Below are positions 1 to 8,675 of a stretch of DNA of 17,944 nucleotides, in pieces. Each line of letters begins with the position of its first letter. Position 1 is the first letter of the stretch. Source of the stretch: CALHVX01 sp038757945 (GTDB taxonomy: Bacteria > Pseudomonadota > Gammaproteobacteria > Pseudomonadales > Azotimanducaceae); assembly GCA_038757945.1 (NCBI GenBank), contig JBCDGJ010000106.1, positions 1 to 17,944 of the forward strand, in the 5' to 3' direction. Below the pieces are notes generated by a model. It searched no databases and was not told the origin of the DNA. It saw only the letters and a list, made by a program, of their open reading frames with translations. Both the position numbers and the translations under genes were made by a program.

Positions 1-969
1 GATCAGGTCGTAGTTCGGCGCCAGGTTGAAGTAATAAGGGACAGCCAGGTCGACGCCATCCTCCTGGCTGTAACCCATGTTGGGAAACAGCCAGCCGCTC
101 TGTCGGGCATCAGTCACCGGAAATCGGAGGTACGGGGCGTAGAACACCGGCACCCGCCCGACCCGCAGCAGCCCGCGACGCACGACCGCATAGCCCGCGC
201 CATCTTCGATCTCGAGTCGGCCCGCACTGACCCGCCAGGAGTTGTTCCCTGGGGGACAGCGTGTCAGCAGGCCGTCGGTCACCGTGAGGGACCGGTCCTC
301 TGCCACCTGCACCCGCGCCGCGGTGCCACGGAACTGCGCCGGATGCATCAGCATCTCGACTTCGCGCAAGTCTGATGCCTGCGTGTTGAGATCCACCTCT
401 GCGCTGGCGCCGCGCAGGATCGTCGACGGCTCAACTACCGTCACCGAACCGGTAAACGCGGCCTGCCCGGTCGCCAGGTCAATGTTCGCAGCAGGCGCCT
501 CGAGCACCCGGTCTCCCTGAACGAGCCGCACCTCCCCGGTAAGCTCCGCCGCAGCACCGATCTGGTAGCTGCCGCGCTGCGCTTCGGCCTCCACCGGCAG
601 CGTGCTCTGATCGACCGCGGGCGGTAGGGTCGGCGGCGGAAAGCGATAGCGGCCACGGCAGGACGGATCACCGGCCGCCGCGCCATCGAGCTGGAACAGG
701 TAACGCCAGGGGCTGAACAGGCCGCGCTCCGGGCTGTCTTCGATCGGCTCCCAGAACTGCTCGGCCAGCGGCTGATCGGGCTGGATCCGGACCCGCTGCG
801 GGGGTGCCGGCTCGCCGGTTGCTGCCGCCGCTGCGGTTTTCGCCTCGGATACCGTGGCCGCGTCTTCGGCTGCCGTTGCCAGAGGCGCTAGCCCGACGAC
901 CGCCAGGCTGACCAGTATCGGGACGGGGCGCAGCCACCGGGGTGCGCCGGAACGGGAACCGGGCTTCAT
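1..969 (-). CDS. lptD: LPS-assembly outer-membrane protein LptD, N-terminal part (3' end outside window)
   Basis: The frame is open from an ATG at 969 down to base 1 (323 codons seen; full LptD is about 750-900 residues), so the C-terminal barrel lies outside. LptD with LptE inserts lipopolysaccharide into the outer leaflet of the outer membrane. Residues 1-33 form a Sec signal peptide (basic start, hydrophobic 16-31, likely cut after ATA at 31-33). A Pro/Ala-rich linker follows, then an OstA/LptA-like beta-jellyroll of about residues 125-255. Cys104 (DPSC) and Cys238 (TRCPPGNNSW) match the two N-terminal cysteines that form the interdomain disulfides in E. coli LptD (compare TSCLPGSDTW). The stretch VPVFYAPYLRFPV...SGWLFPNMGY is typical of the start of the barrel. 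The gene is divergent from amgK, the same arrangement as in Pseudomonas. Its promoter must lie inside or beside the amgK 5' end; I see no convincing -35/-10 pair for it. Confidence 0.95.
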   Translation of the reverse strand, partial: MKPGSRSGAPRWLRPVPILVSLAVVGLAPLATAAEDAATVSEAKTAAAAATGEPAPPQRVRIQPDQPLAEQFWEPIEDSPERGLFSPWRYLFQLDGAAAGDPSCRGRYRFPPPTLPPAVDQSTLPVEAEAQRGSYQIGAAAELTGEVRLVQGDRVLEAPAANIDLATGQAAFTGSVTVVEPSTILRGASAEVDLNTQASDLREVEMLMHPAQFRGTAARVQVAEDRSLTVTDGLLTRCPPGNNSWRVSAGRLEIEDGAGYAVVRRGLLRVGRVPVFYAPYLRFPVTDARQSGWLFPNMGYSQEDGVDLAVPYYFNLAPNYDLI

Positions 970-975
970 CGACCA

Positions 976-1005
976 ATGATAAAAGATTTGCGCGCACCAT
1001 ATAAT
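976..1005 (+). promoter_or_regulatory. Candidate sigma70 promoter of amgK-murU
   Basis: A perfect TATAAT -10 hexamer lies at 1000-1005 in a small AT-rich patch between lptD and amgK. The best -35 is ATGATA at 976-981 (4 of 6 consensus bases) with an 18-nt spacer. Transcription would begin about 6-7 nt after the -10, at 1011-1013, which is where the GTG of amgK sits. The -10 match is direct; its activity and the start site are inference. Confidence 0.45.
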
Positions 1006-1011
1006 CGACCG

Positions 1012-2043
1012 GTGAATGAGCACCTGAAGCAGTGGCTGAGCGACCAGCTCCCGGCAGCAGCAGCGCCCTCTTCCGCCGGACGCCCGCCCGCAGCTGAGGA
1101 GCGCGACGGGGGTCGGCAGAGCGGCGGTTTCGAGACCACCCCGCTGCTGGTCGAGGCCAGCCAGCGCCATTTCTACCGCATCGCTCTCGACCTCCGCAGC
1201 CTGGTACTGATGGCGTCACCGCCGGAGCTGGAGCGCAACGACGCCTTCGTCGCGCTCAGCCGCGTGCTTGGCGGCGCCGGCATTCCCGTACCGGAGATCT
1301 ACGCGCAAGACCTCGAACACGGCTACTTTCTAATGCAGGATCTCGGGGCGCAGGCGCTGCGCGAGCACTACGGGACCGCGCAGGAATCCGCCGCCGTGGG
1401 CGCAGCCATCAGCCTGCTGCCACAACTGCAGGCGGTCCGCAGCGAACTCATTCCCCCCTACACCCGGGCGCGGCTCGCCGATGAGCTCACGATCTTCACC
1501 GACTGGTTCCTCGAACAGATGCTTGGCATTGCGCCGCCCGACTTTCTGGCCGCCACGTTTCGGCAGCTCATCGATAGCGCTGCGACGCAGCCACAGGTCT
1601 GCGTGCACCGCGACTACCACTGCCGCAACCTGCTCTGGAACGACGGTACCCTCGGCGTCGTGGACTTTCAGGATGCGCTCCACGGCCCCTACACTTACGA
1701 CCTCGCTTCGTTGCTGCACGACTGCTACTACCAGTGGCCTGGCGCAACTCGCGCGCGCTATCGGGACCAGGGCCGGGTGCTGATCGCACCGACAGCCGAG
1801 CCGGCGGCGTTTCGCCAGCAGCTCGAATGGATGGCCGTGCAGCGCCAGCTCAAAGCCATCGGGATCTTCGTCCGGTTGAAGCTTCGCGACGCTCGCGGCT
1901 CGCACCTCGAGCACGTGCTGCCGACTCTCGAGCAGACCATCGGTCTCAGCGCCAGCTATCCAGAGCTCGAAGCCCTTGGCCACTGGCTCGAAACGCTGCT
2001 GCCCGCGGTGCGGCTCGAGCTTGCCGAGCTCGCGCGCGAATGA
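1012..2043 (+). CDS. amgK: Anomeric MurNAc/GlcNAc kinase AmgK (COG3178 phosphotransferase)
   Basis: AmgK phosphorylates free MurNAc (and GlcNAc) at the anomeric hydroxyl, giving the 1-phosphate that MurU uses; together they return murein sugar to UDP-MurNAc in the cytoplasm and bypass MurA. The protein has the aminoglycoside-phosphotransferase/kinase fold. It has a catalytic-loop motif HRDYHCRN (CAC codon at 1606; residues about 199-206 from the GTG) and a metal-binding DFQDA in place of DFG, followed by GPYTYDLASLLHD. VNEHLKQWLSDQLP matches the usual AmgK N-terminus, so I start at GTG 1012 (343 aa). An in-frame ATG at 976 would add 12 residues, but it lies only 6 bp from the lptD start and overlaps the candidate -35. 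No Shine-Dalgarno sequence precedes either start. The stop overlaps the murU start by 4 nt. Confidence 0.9.
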   Translation: MNEHLKQWLSDQLPAAAAPSSAGRPPAAEERDGGRQSGGFETTPLLVEASQRHFYRIALDLRSLVLMASPPELERNDAFVALSRVLGGAGIPVPEIYAQDLEHGYFLMQDLGAQALREHYGTAQESAAVGAAISLLPQLQAVRSELIPPYTRARLADELTIFTDWFLEQMLGIAPPDFLAATFRQLIDSAATQPQVCVHRDYHCRNLLWNDGTLGVVDFQDALHGPYTYDLASLLHDCYYQWPGATRARYRDQGRVLIAPTAEPAAFRQQLEWMAVQRQLKAIGIFVRLKLRDARGSHLEHVLPTLEQTIGLSASYPELEALGHWLETLLPAVRLELAELARE

Positions 2044-2795
2044 CCGCAGTGCAGCGCCCGCCGGTGCCGCCGGTGATGCTGCTGGCTGCAGGCCGCGGCA
2101 GCCGCCTGCAGCCGCTGACCAACAGGGTTCCGAAACCCCTCATCGCCGTTGCCGGGCGTCCGCTGATCGATCGCCAGCTGCACCAGCTCGAGGACGCCGG
2201 CGCCGGGCGGGTCGTGGTCAACAGTTTTCATCTGGCAGAACGGCTCGAAGCGCATCTCAACGCGCACTGGGCGGCCGGCGCGCCGGACCCGGACGCCGCA
2301 GTGTTCCAGATCAGCCTGTCGCGCGAGCCCGCGCTCCTCGAGACCGGTGGCGGCATTCTGTACGCGCAGGCACTACTTGGTGCCGACGAAGTCTGGATCC
2401 TGAACGGGGACATCCTCATGAACGCACCGCTCGCTGCGTTTCCCCGCCAGCTGCCCGCTGGCGAAGATCTGCACCTGCTGCTGCGGCCAACGCCCAGCCA
2501 CCGCAGCCACGGCGACTTCGAATGGCTCGAGGGACGGATAACGGAACGCGGTGACAGCTATGTCTACTGCGGCCTCGCGCTGCTCTCGGTGCCGGCACTG
2601 CGCCGCTACGCGCGCCTGCTGCCGGATGCCGCTGACGGCCCCCAGACCTTTTCCCTGCAGGGATTTCTCTTCGACTGTGTGACCCGAGGCTGTGCGGGCG
2701 GCACGGTATACGACGGCTACTGGTTCGACATCGGCACGCCGGAGCAGCTCGAAGCGGCGAACCGCTTTCTCGGCGGCCGATCGGCAGTGGACTGA
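2040..2795 (+). CDS. murU: N-acetylmuramate alpha-1-phosphate uridylyltransferase MurU
   Basis: MurU joins MurNAc-1-phosphate to UTP, giving UDP-MurNAc and closing the cell-wall recycling shunt begun by AmgK. The Rossmann-type nucleotidyltransferase signature is at the N-terminus (LLAAGRGSRLQPLTNRVPKPL), followed by AGRPLIDRQL, the metal-binding ILNGDI motif in mid-protein, and YDGYWFDIGTPEQLEAANRF near the C-terminus, as in sugar-1-phosphate nucleotidyltransferases. Length is 251 aa, somewhat above the roughly 223 aa I recall for the P. putida enzyme; the extra residues are partly an N-terminal extension before the nucleotide-binding motif. The start is ATG 2040, overlapping the amgK stop (ATGA), which implies translational coupling. 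The frame is open far upstream inside amgK, but that extension is only a shadow. The assignment over other sugar nucleotidyltransferases rests on the amgK pairing. Confidence 0.88.
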   Translation: MTAVQRPPVPPVMLLAAGRGSRLQPLTNRVPKPLIAVAGRPLIDRQLHQLEDAGAGRVVVNSFHLAERLEAHLNAHWAAGAPDPDAAVFQISLSREPALLETGGGILYAQALLGADEVWILNGDILMNAPLAAFPRQLPAGEDLHLLLRPTPSHRSHGDFEWLEGRITERGDSYVYCGLALLSVPALRRYARLLPDAADGPQTFSLQGFLFDCVTRGCAGGTVYDGYWFDIGTPEQLEAANRFLGGRSAVD

Positions 2796-2857
2796 CGCAT
2801 CACCAGTCGAAGCGCCGGGCGCGGCTGCAGCTCGAACGATGAGTCGGAAGGGGTGTA

Positions 2858-3697
2858 TCAGCGACGCTCGCCCAGCACGAGCAGGAGCTCTTCATACGCG
2901 GCCCGGCCTTCCACCATCCGCCGCTGCGCAAGCGCAACTTCGGCCTCGGTCGCGCGCTGCGGCAGGCGATCGGGATGGCAGCGGCTCACGAACCGGCGGT
3001 AGGCCGCCTTGACGACGTCGATGCTCGGTTCCGGCTCAAGCTCAAAAAACTTCAGCGCCGCCAGGTAGGCGGGGGACTCGACCGGCCGCCCCGCAAGCCC
3101 GCCGTTGCTGGCCGGACCTGCCGCAGTATCCGCCTCGCCGTCGAGGCGGGCGCCGCGATATCGCAGCAGCCCCATGAGATCCTGCATGGCCTGGTGCGCT
3201 TCGGCTCGATCCTCGAGGCCAGCGATGCTTGCGAACCAGGACAGCACCCGGGCCTCGTGCTCCGGATCAGTACGGCGTGAGCAGCGCGCGGCCAGCTCGC
3301 TGAAGGGGCAATCCGGCTGCTTGCCGGCATTGAACCAGCTGATCGCTCGGCGCCGATCCTCAGCCGCAAAGCCGAGCTCGCCGATGGCCTGTTCCGCGCG
3401 TTCGATATGGCCCGGGAGCACCGCTCCGCCGGCGCTGGCAATGCGGCCAAGACCGCACAGCAAGAAAATCGGCCAGGGATCGCGTTCCGCCGCTGCAAGC
3501 AGCGCCTTGTGGGATGCGACCGCCCCACCAACCCGCCAACGCTGCGCTGCGTGCAGATCCCACTCATAGCCGAGCGCAAAGCCGACGAGGATGAACAGCA
3601 ACGCGTAGAGCGGTTTGGCAGGCGCAAAGGCGAGCGCAACAGAGGTCAGCACGACCTTGCCGATCCAACCGTTCGTAAGCAACAGGCGCAGCTCCAT
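2858..3697 (-). CDS. djlA: Membrane-anchored DnaJ-like cochaperone DjlA
   Basis: A 279-residue protein (E. coli DjlA is 271) with the family's three parts. There is an N-terminal membrane segment (about residues 15-42, rich in Leu/Val/Ala/Phe and ending GFALGYEWD). A middle TerB-like helical domain follows (FLLCGLGRIASAGGAVLPGHIERAEQAI to CPFSELAARC). A C-terminal J domain starts near residue 215, with the essential HPD motif at 241-243 (SRCHPDRLPQR) that stimulates the DnaK ATPase. DjlA tethers DnaK activity to the inner membrane and is linked to envelope stress responses in enterics. It converges with murU across a 62-bp gap in which I see no clear terminator. No strong Shine-Dalgarno sequence precedes the ATG at 3697. 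DjlA-type genes sit next to murU in Pseudomonas as well. Confidence 0.88.
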   Translation of the reverse strand: MELRLLLTNGWIGKVVLTSVALAFAPAKPLYALLFILVGFALGYEWDLHAAQRWRVGGAVASHKALLAAAERDPWPIFLLCGLGRIASAGGAVLPGHIERAEQAIGELGFAAEDRRRAISWFNAGKQPDCPFSELAARCSRRTDPEHEARVLSWFASIAGLEDRAEAHQAMQDLMGLLRYRGARLDGEADTAAGPASNGGLAGRPVESPAYLAALKFFELEPEPSIDVVKAAYRRFVSRCHPDRLPQRATEAEVALAQRRMVEGRAAYEELLLVLGERR

Positions 3698-3756
3698 GCC
3701 TGAAGCATAGGCAAGGCATCGGATTCTGCCGCAACGCAGCGAGCAACCTGCTCCGG

Positions 3757-3878
3757 GAGTCTCGTCCGCCCAGCCTCCTTGAGGGCGTCCACTACCAGGC
3801 GCGCTCCGCGGACCAGGTCGGGTCGCTCGCCGGGACGCCCTGCCTGGGCTGGCAGGGGGCGCTCCGCTTTCGAGACTC
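3757..3878. repeat. Three nested inverted repeats in the djlA-rpe gap
   Basis: Within the 245-bp gap 3698-3942, three pairs of arms are nested around one centre: GAGTCTCG (3757-3764) with CGAGACTC (3871-3878), CCAGCC (3770-3775) with GGCTGG (3847-3852), and AGGGCGTCC (3782-3790) with GGACGCCCT (3833-3841). All arm matches are perfect. A 9-bp direct repeat GCGCTCCGC (3801-3809 and 3859-3867) lies within it. This could be a palindromic repetitive element, a small structured RNA, or an extended 5' leader of rpe. I see no coding capacity. A weak rpe promoter (TAAACT at 3893-3898) follows it, without a good -35. Confidence 0.55.
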
Positions 3879-3942
3879 GTTCAGCGGGCTGCTAAACTGC
3901 CGGCCGCACGCTGCTCTGACCTTTGCCCCGCACGAGGAACCC

Positions 3943-4623
3943 ATGCCCAGACAGACGCCATGGATCGCACCATCGATACTTGCCGCCGACTTCTCACGGC
4001 TCGGCGCCGAGTGCGAGGCGGTGCTGGCCGCGGGTGCTGATGCGATCCATTTCGACGTAATGGATAACCACTACGTCCCGAACCTGTCCGTCGGTCCCCT
4101 GGTGCTCGAGTCTCTTCGCCGCAGCGGCATCGATGCCTTCGTCGACGTTCACCTGATGGTCAAGCCCGTGGATCGCCTGATCGGCGACTTCCTCGAAGCT
4201 GGCGCCGACCTGATCTCTGTGCACCCGGAGGCGACCGAACACCTGCATCGAACGTTGTCGAGCATTCGCGACGGTGGGGCCCAGGCGGGGCTGGTATTGA
4301 ATCCCGGCACGCCGCTCGAACCGCTCGCGGAAGTCCTGGAACTGGTGGATCTGGTACTGGTGATGTCCGTGAATCCGGGATTCGGCGGCCAGTCCTTCAT
4401 CGAGCGCAGCCTCGACAAGCTGGCGCGAGTACGGGCCCTGCTCGATACGCAGGCAGCGGACCGTTCGATCCGCCTCGAGATCGACGGCGGTATCAAGGTG
4501 AACAACATCGCCGCTGCCGCACGCGCAGGCGCCGACACCTTCGTTGCCGGCTCGGCCATCTTCGGCACCGACGACTACGCAGCAACGATCGCGGCCCTGC
4601 GCGCCGCCATGGCCGCCGGATGA
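3943..4623 (+). CDS. rpe: Ribulose-phosphate 3-epimerase
   Basis: Interconverts D-ribulose 5-phosphate and D-xylulose 5-phosphate in the cytoplasmic pentose phosphate pathway. It is a 226-aa TIM barrel of normal length. The N-terminal IAPSILAADFSRLG is the family signature. The metal and catalytic residues are in place: His36 and Asp38 (IHFDVMDNHYVPN), His70 (DVHLMV) and Asp181 (LEIDGG). The phosphate-binding loops are MSVNPGFGGQ (141-150) and the C-terminal GSAIF. ATG 3943 is preceded by GAGGAA about 5 nt upstream. The stop overlaps the gph start by 4 nt, so the two are likely co-translated. The rpe-gph-trpE order is as in Pseudomonas. Confidence 0.97.
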   Translation: MPRQTPWIAPSILAADFSRLGAECEAVLAAGADAIHFDVMDNHYVPNLSVGPLVLESLRRSGIDAFVDVHLMVKPVDRLIGDFLEAGADLISVHPEATEHLHRTLSSIRDGGAQAGLVLNPGTPLEPLAEVLELVDLVLVMSVNPGFGGQSFIERSLDKLARVRALLDTQAADRSIRLEIDGGIKVNNIAAAARAGADTFVAGSAIFGTDDYAATIAALRAAMAAG

Positions 4624-5342
4624 CCGCGTCAGCCAGCGACCGGCTGGCACGCTGGCCGCACCAGCACCGCGCGTACTTCTTCGACCTCGACGGAACGCTC
4701 GTCGACAGCGCACCGGACCTGCACGCCGCGCTCAACGCTGCCCTGCGTCAGTTCGACTTTGAACCGGTAACGCTAGCTGCAACGCGCGACTGGGTCGGCC
4801 AGGGCGCGCGCAGGCTACTGCACCGGGCAGCCAGTGCACAGCGCCTCGGGCTGGTCGCCGACACAGCGGATCAGCCGCTGGTGCCGGAAAGCGAGCTGCC
4901 GATGGATGCCATGCAGGCCTGCTTCCTCGATCACTATGGCCGGGCCATCGCGGCGCTCAGCACTCCTTTTCCCGGCGTCCTCGAGGCGCTGGGGGCTTTG
5001 CGCAACCGTGATGCCGGGCTTGCCGTCGTCACCAACAAGCCGGAAGCGCTGGCGCGCAAGCTGCTGATCGAGCTCGACATGGCGCACTACTTCGGCAGCA
5101 TCGTCGGCGCGGATACGACCCCGGAGACCAAGCCGTCGGCGCTGCCGGCGCAGCGCGCCGCCACCGATCTAGGCGTCGCTGCGGAAAGCGTGCTGTTCGT
5201 CGGCGATTCAGCTGCCGACGTCGGCTGCGCGCGGGCCTTCGGCTGTCCGGTCGTGGCGTTGAGTTACGGCTATACCCAGGGGGTGGCACCAGAAGCGCTG
5301 GGTGCGGACGCCGTCATTGATTCGTTTGAGGCCCTGCTTTAG
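4620..5342 (+). CDS. gph: Phosphoglycolate phosphatase (HAD family)
   Basis: Dephosphorylates 2-phosphoglycolate, a product of damaged DNA ends and of oxygenase side reactions. It is a 240-aa HAD hydrolase with a cap domain. Motif I is FFDLDGTLVDS with nucleophile Asp22 and acid/base Asp24; motif II is the Thr in VVTNK; motif III is the Lys in ETKPS; motif IV is FVGDSAADV. The DLHAALNAAL stretch after motif I is typical of Gph rather than of other HADs. The Lys loop reads KPSALP where KPxPxPL is usual, and the cap has a somewhat long insertion (about residues 75-100). Start ATG 4620 overlaps the rpe stop (ATGA). The stop TAG 5340-5342 lies 13 nt before the putative trp leader peptide. Substrate is assigned by family and neighbourhood; other HAD activities are possible. 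Confidence 0.9.
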   Translation: MTASASDRLARWPHQHRAYFFDLDGTLVDSAPDLHAALNAALRQFDFEPVTLAATRDWVGQGARRLLHRAASAQRLGLVADTADQPLVPESELPMDAMQACFLDHYGRAIAALSTPFPGVLEALGALRNRDAGLAVVTNKPEALARKLLIELDMAHYFGSIVGADTTPETKPSALPAQRAATDLGVAAESVLFVGDSAADVGCARAFGCPVVALSYGYTQGVAPEALGADAVIDSFEALL

Positions 5343-5345
5343 TCT
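5317..5345 (+). promoter_or_regulatory. Weak candidate promoter for the trp leader, inside the end of gph
   Basis: TTGATT (5317-5322, 4 of 6 consensus bases) is followed after 17 nt by TAGTCT (5340-5345, 3 of 6). Transcription would start near 5352, a few bases before the leader-peptide ATG at 5356. The match is poor, and read-through from rpe-gph is an alternative. Confidence 0.22.
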
Positions 5346-5355
5346 CCGTGCCGTC

Positions 5356-5400
5356 ATGAACATCATCCGCAATCAAACGCCGCTGTTTCGCTGGCGCTGA
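5356..5400 (+). CDS. trpL: Putative trp leader peptide (14 aa, one Trp)
   Basis: A short frame, MNIIRNQTPLFRWR and stop, lies between gph and trpE. Its single Trp codon (5392-5394) is third from the end counting the stop. Attenuators of Trp genes use the ribosome's position on such codons as the sensor. Support comes from position and from the RNA context: the codons for the last residues up to Trp form the left arm of a 13-bp pairing with the region just ahead of trpE, and the TGA lies in a separate 7-bp hairpin. Against it, there is only one Trp codon where two or more are usual, and no clear ribosome-binding site. No protein evidence exists in the sequence alone. Confidence 0.5.
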   Translation: MNIIRNQTPLFRWR

Positions 5401-5507
5401 ACGACATCAGCGCGCTGGCCACGCACGTCCTGTGGCCAGCGACCAAGACCGCATGCCGCGGCGACCCTTCACCTGACCGGGAAGCCGCCGCAGACCAGCG
5501 AAACAGC
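5382..5507 (+). promoter_or_regulatory. Structured trpE leader with mutually exclusive pairings (attenuator-like)
   Basis: Four segments share one core: A, CGCTGG at 5389-5394 inside the leader peptide; B, CGCTGG at 5413-5418; C, CCAGCG at 5436-5441; D, CCAGCG at 5495-5500. A extends to a perfect 13-bp pairing with D (GCTGTTTCGCTGG 5382-5394 with CCAGCGAAACAGC 5495-5507). B and C form a perfect 10-bp hairpin (5413-5422/5432-5441). A can also pair with C (7 bp) and B with D (6 bp). Further hairpins are 5394-5400/5407-5413 across the leader stop, and GCGGCG/CGCCGC at 5458-5463/5486-5491. There is no U-run, so a classical intrinsic terminator is not evident. D ends one base before AGAG (5509-5512), the likely trpE ribosome-binding site, suggesting control of translation or of Rho access. 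Confidence 0.6.
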
Positions 5508-5521
5508 CAGAGATTTGAGTC

Positions 5522-7053
<1,532 letters not shown>

Positions 7054-7057
<4 letters not shown>

Positions 7058-7644
7058 TCCTGATGATCGACAACTATGACTCCTTCACCTACAACGTCGT
7101 GCAGTACCTGTGTGAGCTCGGCGCCGAGGTCGACACGCACCGCAACGACGAGATCAGCCTCGACCAGATCGAGCGGCTGGCGCCCGACAAGATCGTCATC
7201 TCGCCGGGGCCCTGCACCCCGAACGAAGCGGGTATCTCCATGGATGTGGTCCGCCGCTTTGGGGGTCGTATCCCAATTCTTGGGATCTGCCTCGGCCATC
7301 AAAGCATCGGCCAGGTTTTCGGCGGCACGGTGACCCGGGCCCACACGATCATGCACGGCAAAACCTCCCTGATTCATCATGCGGGACAGGGTGTGTTCCG
7401 CGGGCTGCCGAAGCCAATGCAGGCCACCCGCTACCATTCGCTGATCGTTGCCCGAAACGATCTGCCCGAATGCCTGGAGGTCACGGCCTGGACCGTGGAC
7501 GAGCAGGGGCAGCCGGACGAGATCATGGGCTTCCGGCACCAGGAGCTCGCTATCGAGGGCGTCCAGTTCCATCCGGAATCGATCATGACGCCCGACGGCC
7601 ATGCGCTGCTCAACAACTTTCTGAACGTGGAGGTCGCGGCATGA
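7054..7644 (+). CDS. trpG: Anthranilate synthase component II (glutamine amidotransferase)
   Basis: Releases ammonia from glutamine and channels it to TrpE. It is a 196-aa class I glutamine amidotransferase. The N-terminus MILMIDNYDSFTYN is typical of TrpG/PabA, the oxyanion region is SPGPCTPNEAGIS, the nucleophile is Cys79 (LGICLGHQ), and the His173/Glu175 pair lies in GVQFHPES. TrpG and PabA cannot be told apart by motif alone, and in some bacteria one protein serves both TrpE and PabB. The location between trpE and trpD supports the Trp role. A strong AGGAGG (7041-7046) lies 7 nt before the ATG, inside the trpE end, so translation need not depend only on coupling. Its TGA overlaps the trpD ATG. 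Confidence 0.96.
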
Positions 7645-8675
7645 TCATCAAAGATGCCCTGCATCTGATACTCAACGGCACAACCCTTTCCCGGGACCAG
7701 TCCGCCGCGCTCTTCCACCAGATCATGGCTGGGGAAGCGACCGAAGCACAGATCGCCGCGGTCGTCATGGGGCTCGCCACCCGCGGCGAAACGCCTGCAG
7801 AGATCGCCGGGGCCGCCGACGCGATGCGTGCCCACGCAACAAAAGTGCACACCGACGCCGCACCCCTCGTCGACACCTGCGGCACCGGCGGGAGCGGCCA
7901 GAAGCTGTTTAACATCTCCACCGCTTCCGCCTTCGTCGTCGCCGCCAGCGGCGCCTATGTCGCTAAGCACGGCAACCGCAAGATGACCAGCACCAGCGGC
8001 AGCGCCGACGTACTCGAAGCCGCCGGCGTCAACCTGGCACTAACGCCTGATGCAATCACGCAGTGCATCGAGCAGACCGGCGTCGGCTTCATGTTCGCCC
8101 AGGCCCACCACAGCGCCATGCGGCACGCCGGTCCGGTCCGCCAGCAGCTCGGCGTTCGTACCCTGTTCAACGTGCTCGGCCCGCTCACCAACCCCGCGGG
8201 CGCGCCGAACCAGGTCATCGGTGTATTTGCCGCCGGCAAACAGCGGCTGCTTGCCGAGGTACTGGAGCTGCTCGGCTCTCGGCACGTACTGGTACTCCAC
8301 AGCGACGGGCTGGACGAGATCCGCCTCGACGCGCCGACGCAGATCGTCGAGATGAAAGAGGGAACCTACAGCGAGTACAGCGTGAGCCCCGAGGACTTCG
8401 GTATCGCTTCGCGGTCCATTGAGGCGCTGCGGGCCGCAGACACCGACGGCAGCCTCGCGCTGCTGAAGCAGAGCCTGACCGAGCCGGACAGCGCTGCCGC
8501 GGACATCGTCAGCCTCAACGCCGGCGCCGCAATCTACGCCGCAGGTGTCGCCACCTCCTTCAAGCACGGGGTCACCATGGCGCAGGATGCCATTGCAGCA
8601 GGGCTGGCGAAGGAGCGGTTCACCGAGTTCGTGAGGCTGACCCAACTGCTCAAGGACCGGGACGCCGACCAATGA
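7641..8675 (+). CDS. trpD: Anthranilate phosphoribosyltransferase
   Basis: Transfers phosphoribosyl from PRPP to anthranilate. It is 344 aa from ATG 7641, which overlaps the trpG stop and has TGGAGG 7 nt upstream; the longer open frame reaching back into trpG is a shadow. Family motifs are KHGNR (109-113), GSADVLEAAG, GVGFMFAQAHHSAMRHAGPVR, RTLFNVLGPLTNPAG and the metal-binding HSDGLDE. The PRPP-binding glycine loop reads CGTGGSGQKLFNIST (80-94). The usual form is GTGGDG, so Ser85 replaces the aspartate that corresponds to Asp83 of the well-studied Sulfolobus enzyme. The rest of the active site looks intact, so I read the gene as functional. Confidence 0.96.
   Translation: MIIKDALHLILNGTTLSRDQSAALFHQIMAGEATEAQIAAVVMGLATRGETPAEIAGAADAMRAHATKVHTDAAPLVDTCGTGGSGQKLFNISTASAFVVAASGAYVAKHGNRKMTSTSGSADVLEAAGVNLALTPDAITQCIEQTGVGFMFAQAHHSAMRHAGPVRQQLGVRTLFNVLGPLTNPAGAPNQVIGVFAAGKQRLLAEVLELLGSRHVLVLHSDGLDEIRLDAPTQIVEMKEGTYSEYSVSPEDFGIASRSIEALRAADTDGSLALLKQSLTEPDSAAADIVSLNAGAAIYAAGVATSFKHGVTMAQDAIAAGLAKERFTEFVRLTQLLKDRDADQ

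Noticed and set aside
3994..4713. Long antisense open frame over rpe (and similar ones over amgK, trpE and trpD)
   Set aside because: Long antisense frames are expected opposite GC-rich genes; they have no family resemblance and no start signals.
5413..5441. 10-bp hairpin in the trp leader as an intrinsic terminator
   Set aside because: No T-run follows; the downstream bases are ACCAAGACC. It is better read as part of the leader pairing set.
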